Source: Pseudomonas fluorescens
Lineage (GTDB): Bacteria > Pseudomonadota > Gammaproteobacteria > Pseudomonadales > Pseudomonadaceae
Assembly: GCF_040448305.1 (NCBI RefSeq)
Contig: NZ_CP148752.1
Coordinates: 4,712,001-4,776,000, forward strand
Length of the DNA stretch: 64,000 nt
Direction: 5' to 3'
In this document: piece by piece, positions 1-8,352 of the stretch
Layout of the letters: each line of letters opens with the position of its first letter
Position numbering within the stretch: the first letter of the stretch is position 1
Made by a program: the position numbers and the translations under genes
Notes under the pieces: generated by a model
The model's input: only the letters and a program-made list of their open reading frames with translations
Databases searched by the model: none
Told to the model about the DNA's origin: nothing

Positions 1-100
1 ACACGGTCATGCCGGCCGCCCCAAGGGCCAAGGCGATGCCCTGGCCCACTCCGCGACTGGCGCCGGTAACGACAGCGATCTGTTGACGTGGGTGATTCAT
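1..100 (-). CDS. Short-chain dehydrogenase/reductase, N-terminal fragment (runs off window)
   Basis: Only the first 33 codons are inside the window; the gene continues past position 1. The visible N-terminus begins MNHPRQQIAVVTGASRGVGQ and carries the TGxxxGxG nucleotide-binding motif of classical SDRs. Its ATG overlaps the TGA of the upstream 3-ketosteroid dehydrogenase gene by four bases (97-100), so the two are probably translationally coupled and belong to one operon. By context it is probably a hydroxysteroid or hydroxyacyl dehydrogenase of the steroid pathway, but the substrate-binding part cannot be seen. Confidence 0.8.
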   Translation of the reverse strand, partial: MNHPRQQIAVVTGASRGVGQGIALALGAAGMTV

Positions 101-1839
101 TCGACACTCCCGAACAAGGTATTCGCCGAAGCGGTTTCGCTCTGGCGCTTGATGTGATTGGCGGCCAGGTAACCGAAGGTCATGGCCGGGCCGATGGTCG
201 AACCGGCGCCCGGATAGGTGCGGCCCATCATCGAGGCGGCGCTGTTGCCGATGGCGTACAGGCCGTTGATCGGTTCTCCATCTTCGTGCAACACGCGAGC
301 GTGCACGTCGGTCAGCAGGCCACCCTTGGTGCCGATGTCGCCGGCGTCGATGCGCACGGCGTAGAACGGCCCTTTGAGCAACGGCGCCAGGCACGGATTG
401 GGTTGCACGTTGGGGTCGCCGTAGTAGCGGTCGAACAGCGATTCACCCTTGTGGAAATCCTCGTCGACGCCCTGCACGGCCATGCCGTTGAAGCGCTGCA
501 CGGTGCGCACCAGCCCGCCGGCGTCGACGCCGATTTTCGTCGCCAGTTCTTCCAGGCTCGAAGCCTTTTGAAAGTAATCACGCAAATGCTCGGGCAATTG
601 CCAGTCGCGCTGGGCATAGCCCGGCAGCAAGGCGCCGCACGGGTATTTGCGGCGGAACTCGGCGTCGAACACCATCCAGCACGGCACACTCGCGGCACCT
701 TCGCGGTTGTTGGCGTACATCGCGTAAACGATATCGGTATAGGGCGCGGCCTCGTTGACGAAACGCTCCCCCGCTGCGTTGACCATCACGCACCCCGGCA
801 AAGTGCGTTCAACGAACAGCGCGCGCTGTTTTTCTTCGCCCTTGACGTAAGTGGTCGGCGCCCACCAGCTGTGTTCCATCAACGCGGTCCGCGCGCCAAG
901 GGCCTGGCCGGCGCGAATGCCGTCGCCGGTATTGTTCGGCGGCGTGGCACTCCAGTTGGCCTGGGACGGCTGCGGCAGGTACTGCTCGCGCATCGCCTGA
1001 TTACGCTCGAAACCACCGGCGGCGATGATCACCCCGTAGCGCGCCTTGACGTTGAGCAACTGACCGTTGCGATTGACCCGCGCCCCGCCGACCCGGTCGC
1101 CGACCAGCAGCAGCTCTTCGAGCGCACAGTTGAGCCACAGCGACTTGCCGCGATCCTGCAACGAACAGCGCAAGGCACCGATCAAGGCATTGCCCAGGGT
1201 CAGGAAACGGTCGCGACGGGACAAGCGCCGCCCCTCGCGATCACGCCAGTAGCGCCACATCACCCGCAGGGTCAGGCGCAACCAGCCGGGGCCGCGGCAC
1301 AGCAACACTTGCGCCTCTTTCATGGTCATCGCCATGCGCCCCATCATCAGGGTGCCGGGGGACGGTGCGCGCATGCGCAAAAATTCTTCACCGAGTACGG
1401 CGGCATCGAACGGTTGCGGATCCATCGAGCGATAGCCCGGTTTGCCGCCCTCGACTTCCGGGTAGTAATCGGCGTAGCGCGGTTGCGCCTCGAAGCGCAC
1501 GCGGGTGTGTTGTTCCAGGTACTCGACCATCTCCCGGCCGTGCTCGACATAGGCCTCGATGCGCCCGTCGTCGATCTCGCCGTGGGTCACCGCGCGGATG
1601 TAGGCAATCGCTTCGGCCGCCGAATCACTGCCGCCGATCGCGTTGATCCGGTGGTTGTTGGGGATCCAGATGCCGCCGCCGGACACCGCCGAGGTGCCGC
1701 CGTATTCGCCGCTCTTTTCGATCAGCAACGCATTCAGGCCCAAGTCGTGGGCGCGCAGCGCAGCGGTCATGCCCCCGGCTCCCGAGCCAATCACCAACAC
1801 ATCACAGCACTCGTCCCATTTGATCCCGGCAGCGTTCAT
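97..1839 (-). CDS. FAD-dependent 3-ketosteroid dehydrogenase (KstD family)
   Basis: 580 aa. Predicted to introduce a delta1 (or delta4) double bond into ring A of 3-ketosteroids. Residues 13-36 form the FAD-binding fold with GSGAGG at 18-23. A DYYPEVEGG segment and a C-terminal TYPGAGSTIG motif fit the active-site tyrosine and Tyr/Gly regions of KstD enzymes. Length matches the family (about 560-580 aa). The start ATG follows the divergent promoter region shared with the DUF1302 gene, and a regulon operator lies about 100 bp upstream. The gene overlaps a downstream SDR. Family assignment is firm; delta1 versus delta4 specificity cannot be decided here. Other members of this flavoprotein family reduce fumarate, but the KshA and KSI genes nearby favour steroids. 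Confidence 0.85.
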   Translation of the reverse strand: MNAAGIKWDECCDVLVIGSGAGGMTAALRAHDLGLNALLIEKSGEYGGTSAVSGGGIWIPNNHRINAIGGSDSAAEAIAYIRAVTHGEIDDGRIEAYVEHGREMVEYLEQHTRVRFEAQPRYADYYPEVEGGKPGYRSMDPQPFDAAVLGEEFLRMRAPSPGTLMMGRMAMTMKEAQVLLCRGPGWLRLTLRVMWRYWRDREGRRLSRRDRFLTLGNALIGALRCSLQDRGKSLWLNCALEELLLVGDRVGGARVNRNGQLLNVKARYGVIIAAGGFERNQAMREQYLPQPSQANWSATPPNNTGDGIRAGQALGARTALMEHSWWAPTTYVKGEEKQRALFVERTLPGCVMVNAAGERFVNEAAPYTDIVYAMYANNREGAASVPCWMVFDAEFRRKYPCGALLPGYAQRDWQLPEHLRDYFQKASSLEELATKIGVDAGGLVRTVQRFNGMAVQGVDEDFHKGESLFDRYYGDPNVQPNPCLAPLLKGPFYAVRIDAGDIGTKGGLLTDVHARVLHEDGEPINGLYAIGNSAASMMGRTYPGAGSTIGPAMTFGYLAANHIKRQSETASANTLFGSVE

Positions 1840-1941
1840 GCGATCACCCTTGTTCAGCGCCCATCAGGCAGAAACCGCCACCGCCGGATCTTCGCCCGGT
1901 GCAGTCGGTCTCGGGATTGTTCGCCGCGCGCGCCGGGTGTT

Positions 1942-1959
1942 CATCGTCCGATAAGACTA
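1942..1959 (-). promoter_or_regulatory. Regulon operator site 1 (upstream of the 3-ketosteroid dehydrogenase gene)
   Basis: On the minus strand the site reads TAGTCTTATCGGACGATG. It matches the consensus TAGTCC-N4-GGACGATG at all but one defined position and points toward the dehydrogenase gene, 102 bp before its start. It is one of two head-away copies in this divergent region. Assignment to the island's LuxR regulator is inference. Confidence 0.65.
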
Positions 1960-1993
1960 AGGCCAGGCCTGCGGCCGCCCCGTACAAATCGCT

Positions 1994-2011
1994 TAGTCCG
2001 CTTGGACGATG
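1994..2011 (+). promoter_or_regulatory. Regulon operator site 2 (upstream of the DUF1302 gene)
   Basis: Reads TAGTCCGCTTGGACGATG on the plus strand, a full match to the consensus, 93 bp before the DUF1302 start. With site 1 it gives each side of the divergent promoter its own copy in matching orientation. Confidence 0.7.
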
Positions 2012-2104
2012 TTGCGCGCAAGTCGTGACTCCATAGTCGCCCACAGCACCAATCACCCCCTGAAATGCAGGTCGGGCAGGTCTGACCTGGGCCATGAGGA
2101 CGAC

Positions 2105-3682
2105 ATGATAAAAACAATAATCGCCCCACCAACACAACACCCTCGCACACAGCTTGTTCTATTGATGCTGGTTGGCGGATTGAGCGCACAAGTTAACGCC
2201 ATGAGCTTTCAGCCAAGCGAAGACTTGAGCATCGACTGGGACACCACACTGACGTACAGCCTCGCCTGGCGGACCGAGTCTCGCGATCACAAACTGACCG
2301 CCAATGCCAACGGCAACGACGGCGACAACGCCTTCGACAAAGGCAGCCTGATCAACAACCGCAGCGGCTTTCTCACCGAAGCCAACATCAAGTGGCAAGA
2401 CGACTACGGCGTGTTCGTGCGGGCGACGGGCTTCTACGACAACGTCTACGATCAGGACAACGACAACACCACCGGCACTTCCAACTGCTTCGCCGGCGGT
2501 CATTGCAGCAAACCCGACCGTTTCTCCCAGGACACCATCGACCAGCACCGCAATGAACTGCGCATGCTCGATTACTACGCCTATGGCACCTGGGACGTGG
2601 GCGGCCATGCCTTCAACGCGCGCTTGGGTAACCAGGTGGTGAGCTGGGGTGAGAGCCTGTTCTACCCAGGTATTTCCGCGGCCCAGAGCCCGGTGGACGC
2701 GACCAAGGCGACCACTCCGGGCGTCGAGGTCAAGGAAATCCTGCTGCCGGTCGGCCAACTGTTCACCCAGTTCGCCCTGACCGAAAGCCTGGGTATCCAG
2801 GCCTACTACCAATACAAGTGGGAGAAAACCGAGTTGTTCGGCGTGGGTAGCTACTTCTCCACCACCGACTTCATCGATGAGGGCGGCTTCAACGACGCCT
2901 CCGGTTTCATAACCCGTCTGAAGGACGACAAACCGAGCGACAGCGGCCAGTACGGTCTGGCCTTCACCTACGCCGCCGAGTCGCTGAAAAACACCGAGTT
3001 CGGCATCTACTACTCGCGTTATCACGACAAGACCCCGTCGCTGGACTTCGCATCGACCCTGGGCCGCTATCAGGTGCGCTACTTCGACAACATCGACCTG
3101 TTCGGCGCGAGTTTCGCCACGGTGCAGGGCGACGTCAGCTGGGCCGGTGAAGTCAGCTACCGCGACGGTACGCCGGTGATGGTCGACAACGGTTTCTCCA
3201 GCCCGGTGCGCGGCAAGACCATACAAGCGCAAACGTCGATGATCTACGTGCTCGGCCCGACCGCCTTCGCCGACAACACCAGCCTGACCGGCGAGCTGGT
3301 CTACAACACCGTGGTCAGCAACGACGAGTCGCAGCCGGTGACCCTGGCGCCGGGCTTCGCGCTGCCGGGAACCGACAGCCTGGTCTATGACCGCGATGCC
3401 TGGGGCTACACGGTGCAGGCGAACTTTGACTACAACAACGTGTTCAACGGATGGGACATGTCGGTGCCTGTCACCTTCAGCGCCGCCGCCCACGGCGACA
3501 GCTCGATGGTCGGCTCGATCAACGCCGGCCAGAACGATAACCGCGCCAGCATCGGCAGTTCGTGGCGCTACCTGGGCAACTTCACCGTCGAGGCCCGCTA
3601 CAACGCCTACCTCGCCAGTGCCAACAACAGCCCGTTGGCCGACCGCGACAACGTCGCGCTCAACTTCAAGTACCGGTTCTGA
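2105..3682 (+). CDS. DUF1302 family outer-membrane protein
   Basis: 525 aa. The chosen ATG at 2105 has a GAGG box a few bases upstream and starts a signal peptide (hydrophobic run LVLLMLVGGL, cleavage near AQVNA at about residue 32); an in-frame start at 2009 would place the signal internally. The mature part is rich in alternating polar and aromatic residues and ends in NFKYRF, a terminal Phe typical of outer-membrane beta-barrels. DUF1302 proteins are commonly paired with DUF1329 proteins in gene clusters for hydrophobic substrates. Here the partner follows after 23 bp with a strong GGAGGAG site. Likely role: outer-membrane passage or binding of steroids, by context only. Confidence 0.85.
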   Translation: MIKTIIAPPTQHPRTQLVLLMLVGGLSAQVNAMSFQPSEDLSIDWDTTLTYSLAWRTESRDHKLTANANGNDGDNAFDKGSLINNRSGFLTEANIKWQDDYGVFVRATGFYDNVYDQDNDNTTGTSNCFAGGHCSKPDRFSQDTIDQHRNELRMLDYYAYGTWDVGGHAFNARLGNQVVSWGESLFYPGISAAQSPVDATKATTPGVEVKEILLPVGQLFTQFALTESLGIQAYYQYKWEKTELFGVGSYFSTTDFIDEGGFNDASGFITRLKDDKPSDSGQYGLAFTYAAESLKNTEFGIYYSRYHDKTPSLDFASTLGRYQVRYFDNIDLFGASFATVQGDVSWAGEVSYRDGTPVMVDNGFSSPVRGKTIQAQTSMIYVLGPTAFADNTSLTGELVYNTVVSNDESQPVTLAPGFALPGTDSLVYDRDAWGYTVQANFDYNNVFNGWDMSVPVTFSAAAHGDSSMVGSINAGQNDNRASIGSSWRYLGNFTVEARYNAYLASANNSPLADRDNVALNFKYRF

Positions 3683-3705
3683 TTCCCCTGTCGGAGGAGC
3701 ACAGC

Positions 3706-5085
3706 ATGTCCAGATTCACCCAAACCTTACTGAGCACGGCATTGACCGTCGGTCTGCTCGGCAGCGGCCTGGCCTACGCCAAGGTCAGCCCCGAAGAAGC
3801 CGCCCGCCTGGGCCAGGACCTGACCCCGATGGGCGCCGAAAAGGCCGGCAACGCCGACGGCAGCATCCCGGCCTGGACCGGCAAATGGCGCGGTCTGCCA
3901 CCGGGTCTCACGTTCGGTGGTGCAGGTACGCCGTACCCGGACCCCTATGCGTCTGAAAAACCCTTGTTCACCATCACCGCGCAGAACATGGGCCAGTACT
4001 CCGCCAACCTCACCGACGGCCAGAAAGCGTTGTTCAAGCGCTACCCGGACTCTTTCAAGATGCCGGTGTACCCGAGCCATCGCGACTTCCGTGTCGATCA
4101 GCTCACCGAAGACGGCATCAAGAAAAACGCCCTGAACGCGGAGCTCTCAAACGACGGCAACGACACCAGCAATGCCTTCGGTGCCTCGCCTTTCCCGATT
4201 CCGAAGAACGGCAACGAACTGATCCTCAACCACACCATGTCAGGGCGGTCCTTCACCGAAGAGGCCGTCTACCAACAGGCAGTGATCTATCCCGACAAAA
4301 ATCGGGTGACGGAGAAGGTCGACTACAAGATCTTTTCGGTGTGGGCCGACCCCAAAAAGACCCTGGACACATCCGGTGGCATCCTCACGCACTTTTTGCT
4401 CACCACCCTGGAACCCGTGCGCAAGAAGGGTGAGATCGTCGTCGGTCACGAGTTCATCAATGCCACCGCCGAACCTCGGCAAGCCTGGCAATACTCCCCG
4501 GGTCAACGCCGCGTGCGCCGCGCGCCGACCGTCGGCTACGACTCGCCTAGCGGTGCGGGCGGCTTCCGGGTCTATGATGAAGATCGCTTGTTCAACGGCG
4601 CCCCGGATCGCTACAACTGGTCCATCGTCGGTAAAAAAGAGATCTACATTCCGTACAACAACTACAAGATCGACCAGCCTGACGTGAACATCGAACAGAT
4701 CCTGTCCACCACCGGTCACATCAACCCGGATATCATGCGCTACGAGAAACACCGCGTGTGGATCGTGCAGGCCACGCTCAAGCCAAACGCACGGCACCTC
4801 TATGCCAAGCGTGTGCTCTACCTGGACGAGGACAGCTGGCAGGCCGCCCTGGCAGACAACTACGACAGCCGTGGGCAACTGTGGCGCACCAACATGCAAA
4901 CCTCGATCTACGCCTATCACATCGAGCGTTTCCACTCCCGTCTGGGCATCTACCACGACCTGATCGCAGGCTCCTACCTGGTTGACCGCATGCTGGTCGA
5001 TCAGAAACCGGCCAAGCTCAACGCCACCGCCTTCACCGAAGACGAATTCACCCCTGGCAACCTGCGCAAACTCGGCACCCGCTAA
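3706..5085 (+). CDS. DUF1329 family exported protein
   Basis: 459 aa. The ATG at 3706 is preceded by GGAGGAG (3693-3699) and begins a clear signal peptide (MSRFTQTLLSTALTVGLLGS, cleavage after LAYA). The body contains the GxIPAWTGKW segment typical of DUF1329 near its N-terminus. These proteins are periplasmic or outer-membrane associated and are thought to handle lipophilic compounds together with DUF1302 barrels; no enzymatic activity is established. It is the second gene of the operator-2 transcript, which ends at a strong hairpin just after the stop. The RND/MMPL pump often found with this pair is not in the window. Confidence 0.85.
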   Translation: MSRFTQTLLSTALTVGLLGSGLAYAKVSPEEAARLGQDLTPMGAEKAGNADGSIPAWTGKWRGLPPGLTFGGAGTPYPDPYASEKPLFTITAQNMGQYSANLTDGQKALFKRYPDSFKMPVYPSHRDFRVDQLTEDGIKKNALNAELSNDGNDTSNAFGASPFPIPKNGNELILNHTMSGRSFTEEAVYQQAVIYPDKNRVTEKVDYKIFSVWADPKKTLDTSGGILTHFLLTTLEPVRKKGEIVVGHEFINATAEPRQAWQYSPGQRRVRRAPTVGYDSPSGAGGFRVYDEDRLFNGAPDRYNWSIVGKKEIYIPYNNYKIDQPDVNIEQILSTTGHINPDIMRYEKHRVWIVQATLKPNARHLYAKRVLYLDEDSWQAALADNYDSRGQLWRTNMQTSIYAYHIERFHSRLGIYHDLIAGSYLVDRMLVDQKPAKLNATAFTEDEFTPGNLRKLGTR

Positions 5086-5093
5086 ACTCACCG

Positions 5094-5130
5094 CGCCCCG
5101 ACCGAATCATTCGGTCGGGGCGTTGTGCTT
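5094..5130 (+). terminator. Hairpin terminator after the DUF1329 gene
   Basis: A perfect 14-bp inverted repeat (CGCCCCGACCGAAT, one-base centre, then its complement, 5094-5122) is followed by a T-rich stretch. It separates the DUF1302-DUF1329 transcript from the SurE-like gene, although some read-through is possible. Confidence 0.75.
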
Positions 5131-5164
5131 TGTAAAATCCGCTCCTTCCACGGAAGACTCCGCC

Positions 5165-6142
5165 ATGAACAAACTCCTCACCGGCATCATCGCCATGGCC
5201 AGCGTTGGCCTGTCGCTGCAAGCCAACGCCCTGAACATCCTGCTGACCAACGACGATGGCTGCCGCGCACCCGGCATCGATGCGATGTACCGCGCCCTGA
5301 CCGCCGCCGGGCACAAGGTCACGCTGGTCGGCCCGTTGAACGACAGTAGCGGCATCAGTGCTGCCAGCGTGGTCGTACCCGGCCAGGCCCTGGCGGTGAC
5401 CGAACTGGCGCCAGGCCGGTTTTGTGTCGGGCCGCCAGAGGGCTACACCCCGCCCGCCGGCAAGACCTCCGCTATCGGCACGCCGGTGGATGCAGTCAAC
5501 GTCGGCCTCGACGTGATCCTCAAGGATTCGCCGCCAGACCTGGTGGTGTCCGGCAGCAACTTTGGTGAAAACGTCGGCCCGCTGACGCAGATGTCCGGCA
5601 CCCTCAACGCTGCAGTGCGCGCGATGTTCAAAGGGATTCCGGCGGTAGCGGTGTCCACCGGTATCGACATGGACCTGATCATTCGCGATCAGCAGGCGGG
5701 CTACCGCAAGACCCTCGGCGCCATGGACGACACGGCGCGCTTTGCCGTGAAAGTCATCGAACAGGCGAGTCTGGCCGGTACAGAAGCTAAACAGGCCTGC
5801 GCCAAGAACAAACATCAGTGTGATTTGAACGTGCTCGGCCTGCCGGGTGTCAGCGGCTTGAACCTCAACTACCCGCCCCTGAAACCCGCTGAAGTCAAAG
5901 GCGTGAGCTTTGCGCCGATCGGCAACTGGGATCGCGTGAACTTCACCTCACAACGCGGCGCCGACGGCGTGGTCCACGTCAACCTGGCCCCGCCGTCGAC
6001 ACCGACAGAAGTCCAGCAAAAGGCCGATGCCTATCAACTGTGGCAAGGCTACGCCGTGATCACCGTGATCGACGGCAACATGGCCGCGCCGCAGGCGATG
6101 CAGGATCAGGCGAAGGAGATGTTGCGCGGGATCAAGCCTTAA
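5165..6142 (+). CDS. Exported SurE-family phosphatase
   Basis: 325 aa. The mature part starts with the SurE nucleotide-binding signature (NILLTNDDG, then GSNFGENVG further on), as in 5'/3'-nucleotidases and related acid phosphatases. Unlike cytoplasmic E. coli-type SurE (about 250 aa), it carries an N-terminal signal peptide (MNKLLTGIIAMASVGLSLQANA) and a longer C-terminal part, so it should act in the periplasm. It lies on the same strand as the DUF1302/DUF1329 pair but behind a terminator, and no copy of the regulon operator was found in front of it. Substrate unknown; phosphate or sulfate-ester removal from incoming compounds is only a guess. Confidence 0.8.
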   Translation: MNKLLTGIIAMASVGLSLQANALNILLTNDDGCRAPGIDAMYRALTAAGHKVTLVGPLNDSSGISAASVVVPGQALAVTELAPGRFCVGPPEGYTPPAGKTSAIGTPVDAVNVGLDVILKDSPPDLVVSGSNFGENVGPLTQMSGTLNAAVRAMFKGIPAVAVSTGIDMDLIIRDQQAGYRKTLGAMDDTARFAVKVIEQASLAGTEAKQACAKNKHQCDLNVLGLPGVSGLNLNYPPLKPAEVKGVSFAPIGNWDRVNFTSQRGADGVVHVNLAPPSTPTEVQQKADAYQLWQGYAVITVIDGNMAAPQAMQDQAKEMLRGIKP

Positions 6143-6194
6143 GCCAAAGCAGAACCTGAGGGTGTACGCAACATCTGTGAACAACCGAAATCAT

Positions 6195-6487
6195 TGTGGG
6201 AGCGGGCTCGCCCGCGAAGAGGCCGGCACATTCGACATCGATGTCGCCTGACAGACCGCCATCGCGAGCAAGCTCGCTCCCACAGGGTTATCTGGTGTGC
6301 GCAACATCTGCGGCTATCCAAAAATCATTGTGGGAGCGAGCTTGCTCGCGATGAGGCCGGCACATTCAATATCAATGTCGCCTGACAGACCGCCATCGCG
6401 AGCAAGCTCGCTCCCACAGGGTTAGCGGGTGTACGCAATATCTGCGGCTATCCAAAAATCATTGTGGGAGCGAGCTTGCTCGCGATG
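6195..6487. repeat. REP cluster: two REPINs and one single REP
   Basis: Inverted REP pairs (TGTGGGAGCG...GCTCGCTCCCACA) occupy 6195-6285 and 6329-6418, and a single REP lies at 6463-6487. Spacers between pair members share AGGCCGGCACATTC and CGCCTGACAGACCGCCATCG. The cluster fills the gap between the SurE-like gene and the REP transposase; I see no gene in it. Confidence 0.9.
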
Positions 6488-6506
6488 GTGGCAACGCGGT
6501 TACGGA

Positions 6507-6965
6507 TCAAACCCATATCGCGTCCCACAGCGGGTAATCGCCCAGCTTCTCCACCAATCCAGCACGTAACGGGTTGGCGACGACATATCGAGCAAGCTTT
6601 ACCAGGTCCTCATCACGCCTCAACGCCCGATCATGATAGCCCTGCTGCCAAAGACTGCCTTTACGTCCGACGGACATGTTCACGGCCCGCGTACTCAATG
6701 ATTTGGTTTTTTGCATCAGCTGACTGAGTGAGCACTGCTGCAGTTCGATCAACCAATGAAAATGATCGGGCATGACGACCCAGGCTAAAGAGTTCGCCCA
6801 GTATTGTTCCTGTGCATATTGAAATTGCTTGACGACCAGCCTGCCCAAACCGAAATCCTTGAAAACCGGTTCTCGATCCAGCGTATTGCTCGTCAGCAGG
6901 TAAATCCTGTTGGGTTCAGGATAGCGGCCTGTGCGCAGGCGGTGTGAGGCGGGTAAATCCGGCAT
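6507..6965 (-). CDS. REP-associated tyrosine transposase (RAYT, Y1_Tnp)
   Basis: 152 aa. Carries the HUH motif as HFH at residues 68-70 (VMPDHFHWLIEL) and the candidate catalytic Tyr110 in QGYHDRAL, followed by the conserved YVVANPLRAGLV segment near the C-terminus. RAYTs are single-copy, domesticated transposases thought to spread REP/REPIN sequences by single-strand cutting and joining. The gene is flanked on both sides by REPs of the type found throughout the window (6195-6487 and 7063-7220), the usual layout. A GGAGAGGG site lies 7 bases before the ATG. It appears intact. Confidence 0.92.
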   Translation of the reverse strand: MPDLPASHRLRTGRYPEPNRIYLLTSNTLDREPVFKDFGLGRLVVKQFQYAQEQYWANSLAWVVMPDHFHWLIELQQCSLSQLMQKTKSLSTRAVNMSVGRKGSLWQQGYHDRALRRDEDLVKLARYVVANPLRAGLVEKLGDYPLWDAIWV

Positions 6966-7062
6966 TCCTTTGCCCTCTCCATGGTGAATTCAGGAGGAAA
7001 GCTAGACCGGTGGATGCTTAAGCGTTGGGTCAGCTTTTGACTGGATGTGACCAATCGATAGC

Positions 7063-7220
7063 CATCGCGAGCAAGCTCGCTCCCACAATGATTTCGGCTG
7101 CTCGCAGATATTGCATACACCCATTAACCCTGTGGGAGCGAGCTTGCTCGCGATGAGGCCGGCCCATTCAACATCAATGTCGCCTGACAGACCGCCATCG
7201 CGAGCAAGCTCGCTCCCACA
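7063..7220. repeat. REP and REPIN flanking the RAYT gene
   Basis: A single REP at 7063-7087 and an inverted pair at 7131-7220 with the same internal spacer as the copies at 6195-6418. Together with those they bracket the transposase gene. Confidence 0.9.
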
Positions 7221-7236
7221 GGGTTTTGTGTTGGCT

Positions 7237-8352
7237 TTAGATAGCCGGTTGAAACGGCACGAACTCCGTCACTTCCAGATCAAACCCGGAAACGGCGGTG
7301 TACGGTACCGGTGAACTCATCAGGCGCATTTTGCGCACATTCTGGTCCCGCAGGATCTGCGCGCCGATGCCCAGGGTCCGTTGCGGAAAATGTGGCGCCC
7401 GATGCTTGCCTCCACTGCGCTGACGCAGTTGTTCGAGCACGCCCTCGGCGGATTCCTTTTGCGCCAGCAGCACCAGCACACCGCTACCGGCCGCCGCGAT
7501 ACAGGCCAGCGAACGGTCCAGGGTCCACTGTTGCGGCCCGCCTTCGCTTTCACAGCCCAGCACATCACGCAACGTCTCGATGCTTTGCACCCGCACCAGC
7601 ACCGGTTGCGTGCTGTCGATCCGGCCCTTGACCAGCGCCAGGTGCAACGAGCCCTGGTAGGTGTCCTGATAGGTGGTCACCTGGAACTCGCCGTGGCGAG
7701 TATGCAACGGATATTCGCCGCCGCGTTCGATCGTGCCTTCATGCAGGATGCGATAGTGGATCAGGTCGGCAATGGTGCCGATCCGCAAGCCATGCCGCTG
7801 GGCGAAGTCATGCAACTCGGCGCCACGGGCCAGCTCGCCGTCCTCGTTGAGAATGCCCACCAGGGTTGCCGCCGGTTGCAGCCCCGCCAGTCGCGTCAGA
7901 TCGCAAGCGGCCTCGACATGACCGGCCCGCTGCATCACGCCACCGGGCAAGGCTTGCACCGGGAAGATATGCCCCGGTTGCACCAGGTCCGCCGGTACGC
8001 TGGCCGGGTCGACCGCCACCTGGATCGACCGCGCCCGGTCTGCCGCCGAGATACCCGTGGACACCCCGGTAGCGGCTTCGATCGAGCGGGTAAAACCCAC
8101 GCCATGTTGCGCTCGGGAGTTGGGCACCATCAGGTCCAGGCCCAGCGCGCGGCAGCGCTGCTCGGTCAGGGCCAGGCAAATCAGCCCGCGCGCCTGCACC
8201 GCCATGAAGGTGACGGCCTCGGCCCCGGCCTGTTCGGCAGCCATCAGCAACGAGCCTTCGCCGTTGTGTTCGTCGTCGGTGATCACCACCATCCGACCGG
8301 CGCCGATGGCCTCGATCAGTTGCGGCACCGTGTTGAAAGCCAGGCCGCTCAT
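7237..8352 (-). CDS. RibB/GTP-cyclohydrolase II-like protein with degraded active sites
   Basis: 371 aa with the RibBA layout: residues 1-205 resemble 3,4-dihydroxy-2-butanone-4-phosphate synthase (STGISAADRARSI, QPGHIFPVQALPGGVMQRAG) and 215-370 resemble GTP cyclohydrolase II. Key residues are missing. The metal-binding acidic loop DDEDRENEGD reads DDEHNGEGS (26-34), and the catalytic Glu of the CE(L/I)xN motif is Gly166. The three zinc cysteines of the cyclohydrolase (HSECLTGD, RCDCG) read QSIETLRD and ESEGG, and RQEGRGIGL is absent. It is the last gene of the SDR-hydrolase-RibB transcript and overlaps the hydrolase gene by 4 bases. Riboflavin synthesis is therefore unlikely; a steroid-pathway or flavin-binding role is inference. 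Confidence 0.8.
   Translation of the reverse strand: MSGLAFNTVPQLIEAIGAGRMVVITDDEHNGEGSLLMAAEQAGAEAVTFMAVQARGLICLALTEQRCRALGLDLMVPNSRAQHGVGFTRSIEAATGVSTGISAADRARSIQVAVDPASVPADLVQPGHIFPVQALPGGVMQRAGHVEAACDLTRLAGLQPAATLVGILNEDGELARGAELHDFAQRHGLRIGTIADLIHYRILHEGTIERGGEYPLHTRHGEFQVTTYQDTYQGSLHLALVKGRIDSTQPVLVRVQSIETLRDVLGCESEGGPQQWTLDRSLACIAAAGSGVLVLLAQKESAEGVLEQLRQRSGGKHRAPHFPQRTLGIGAQILRDQNVRKMRLMSSPVPYTAVSGFDLEVTEFVPFQPAI

Noticed and set aside
88..2028. A 646-codon open frame opposite the 3-ketosteroid dehydrogenase gene
   Set aside because: It is the antisense shadow of a GC-rich gene: low-complexity His/Ala/Arg composition and no motif. The minus-strand gene has clear FAD and active-site motifs.
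2159..3493. Long minus-strand frame over the DUF1302 gene
   Set aside because: Composition dominated by Val/Gly/Ala/His from reading a codon-biased gene backwards; no signal or domain.
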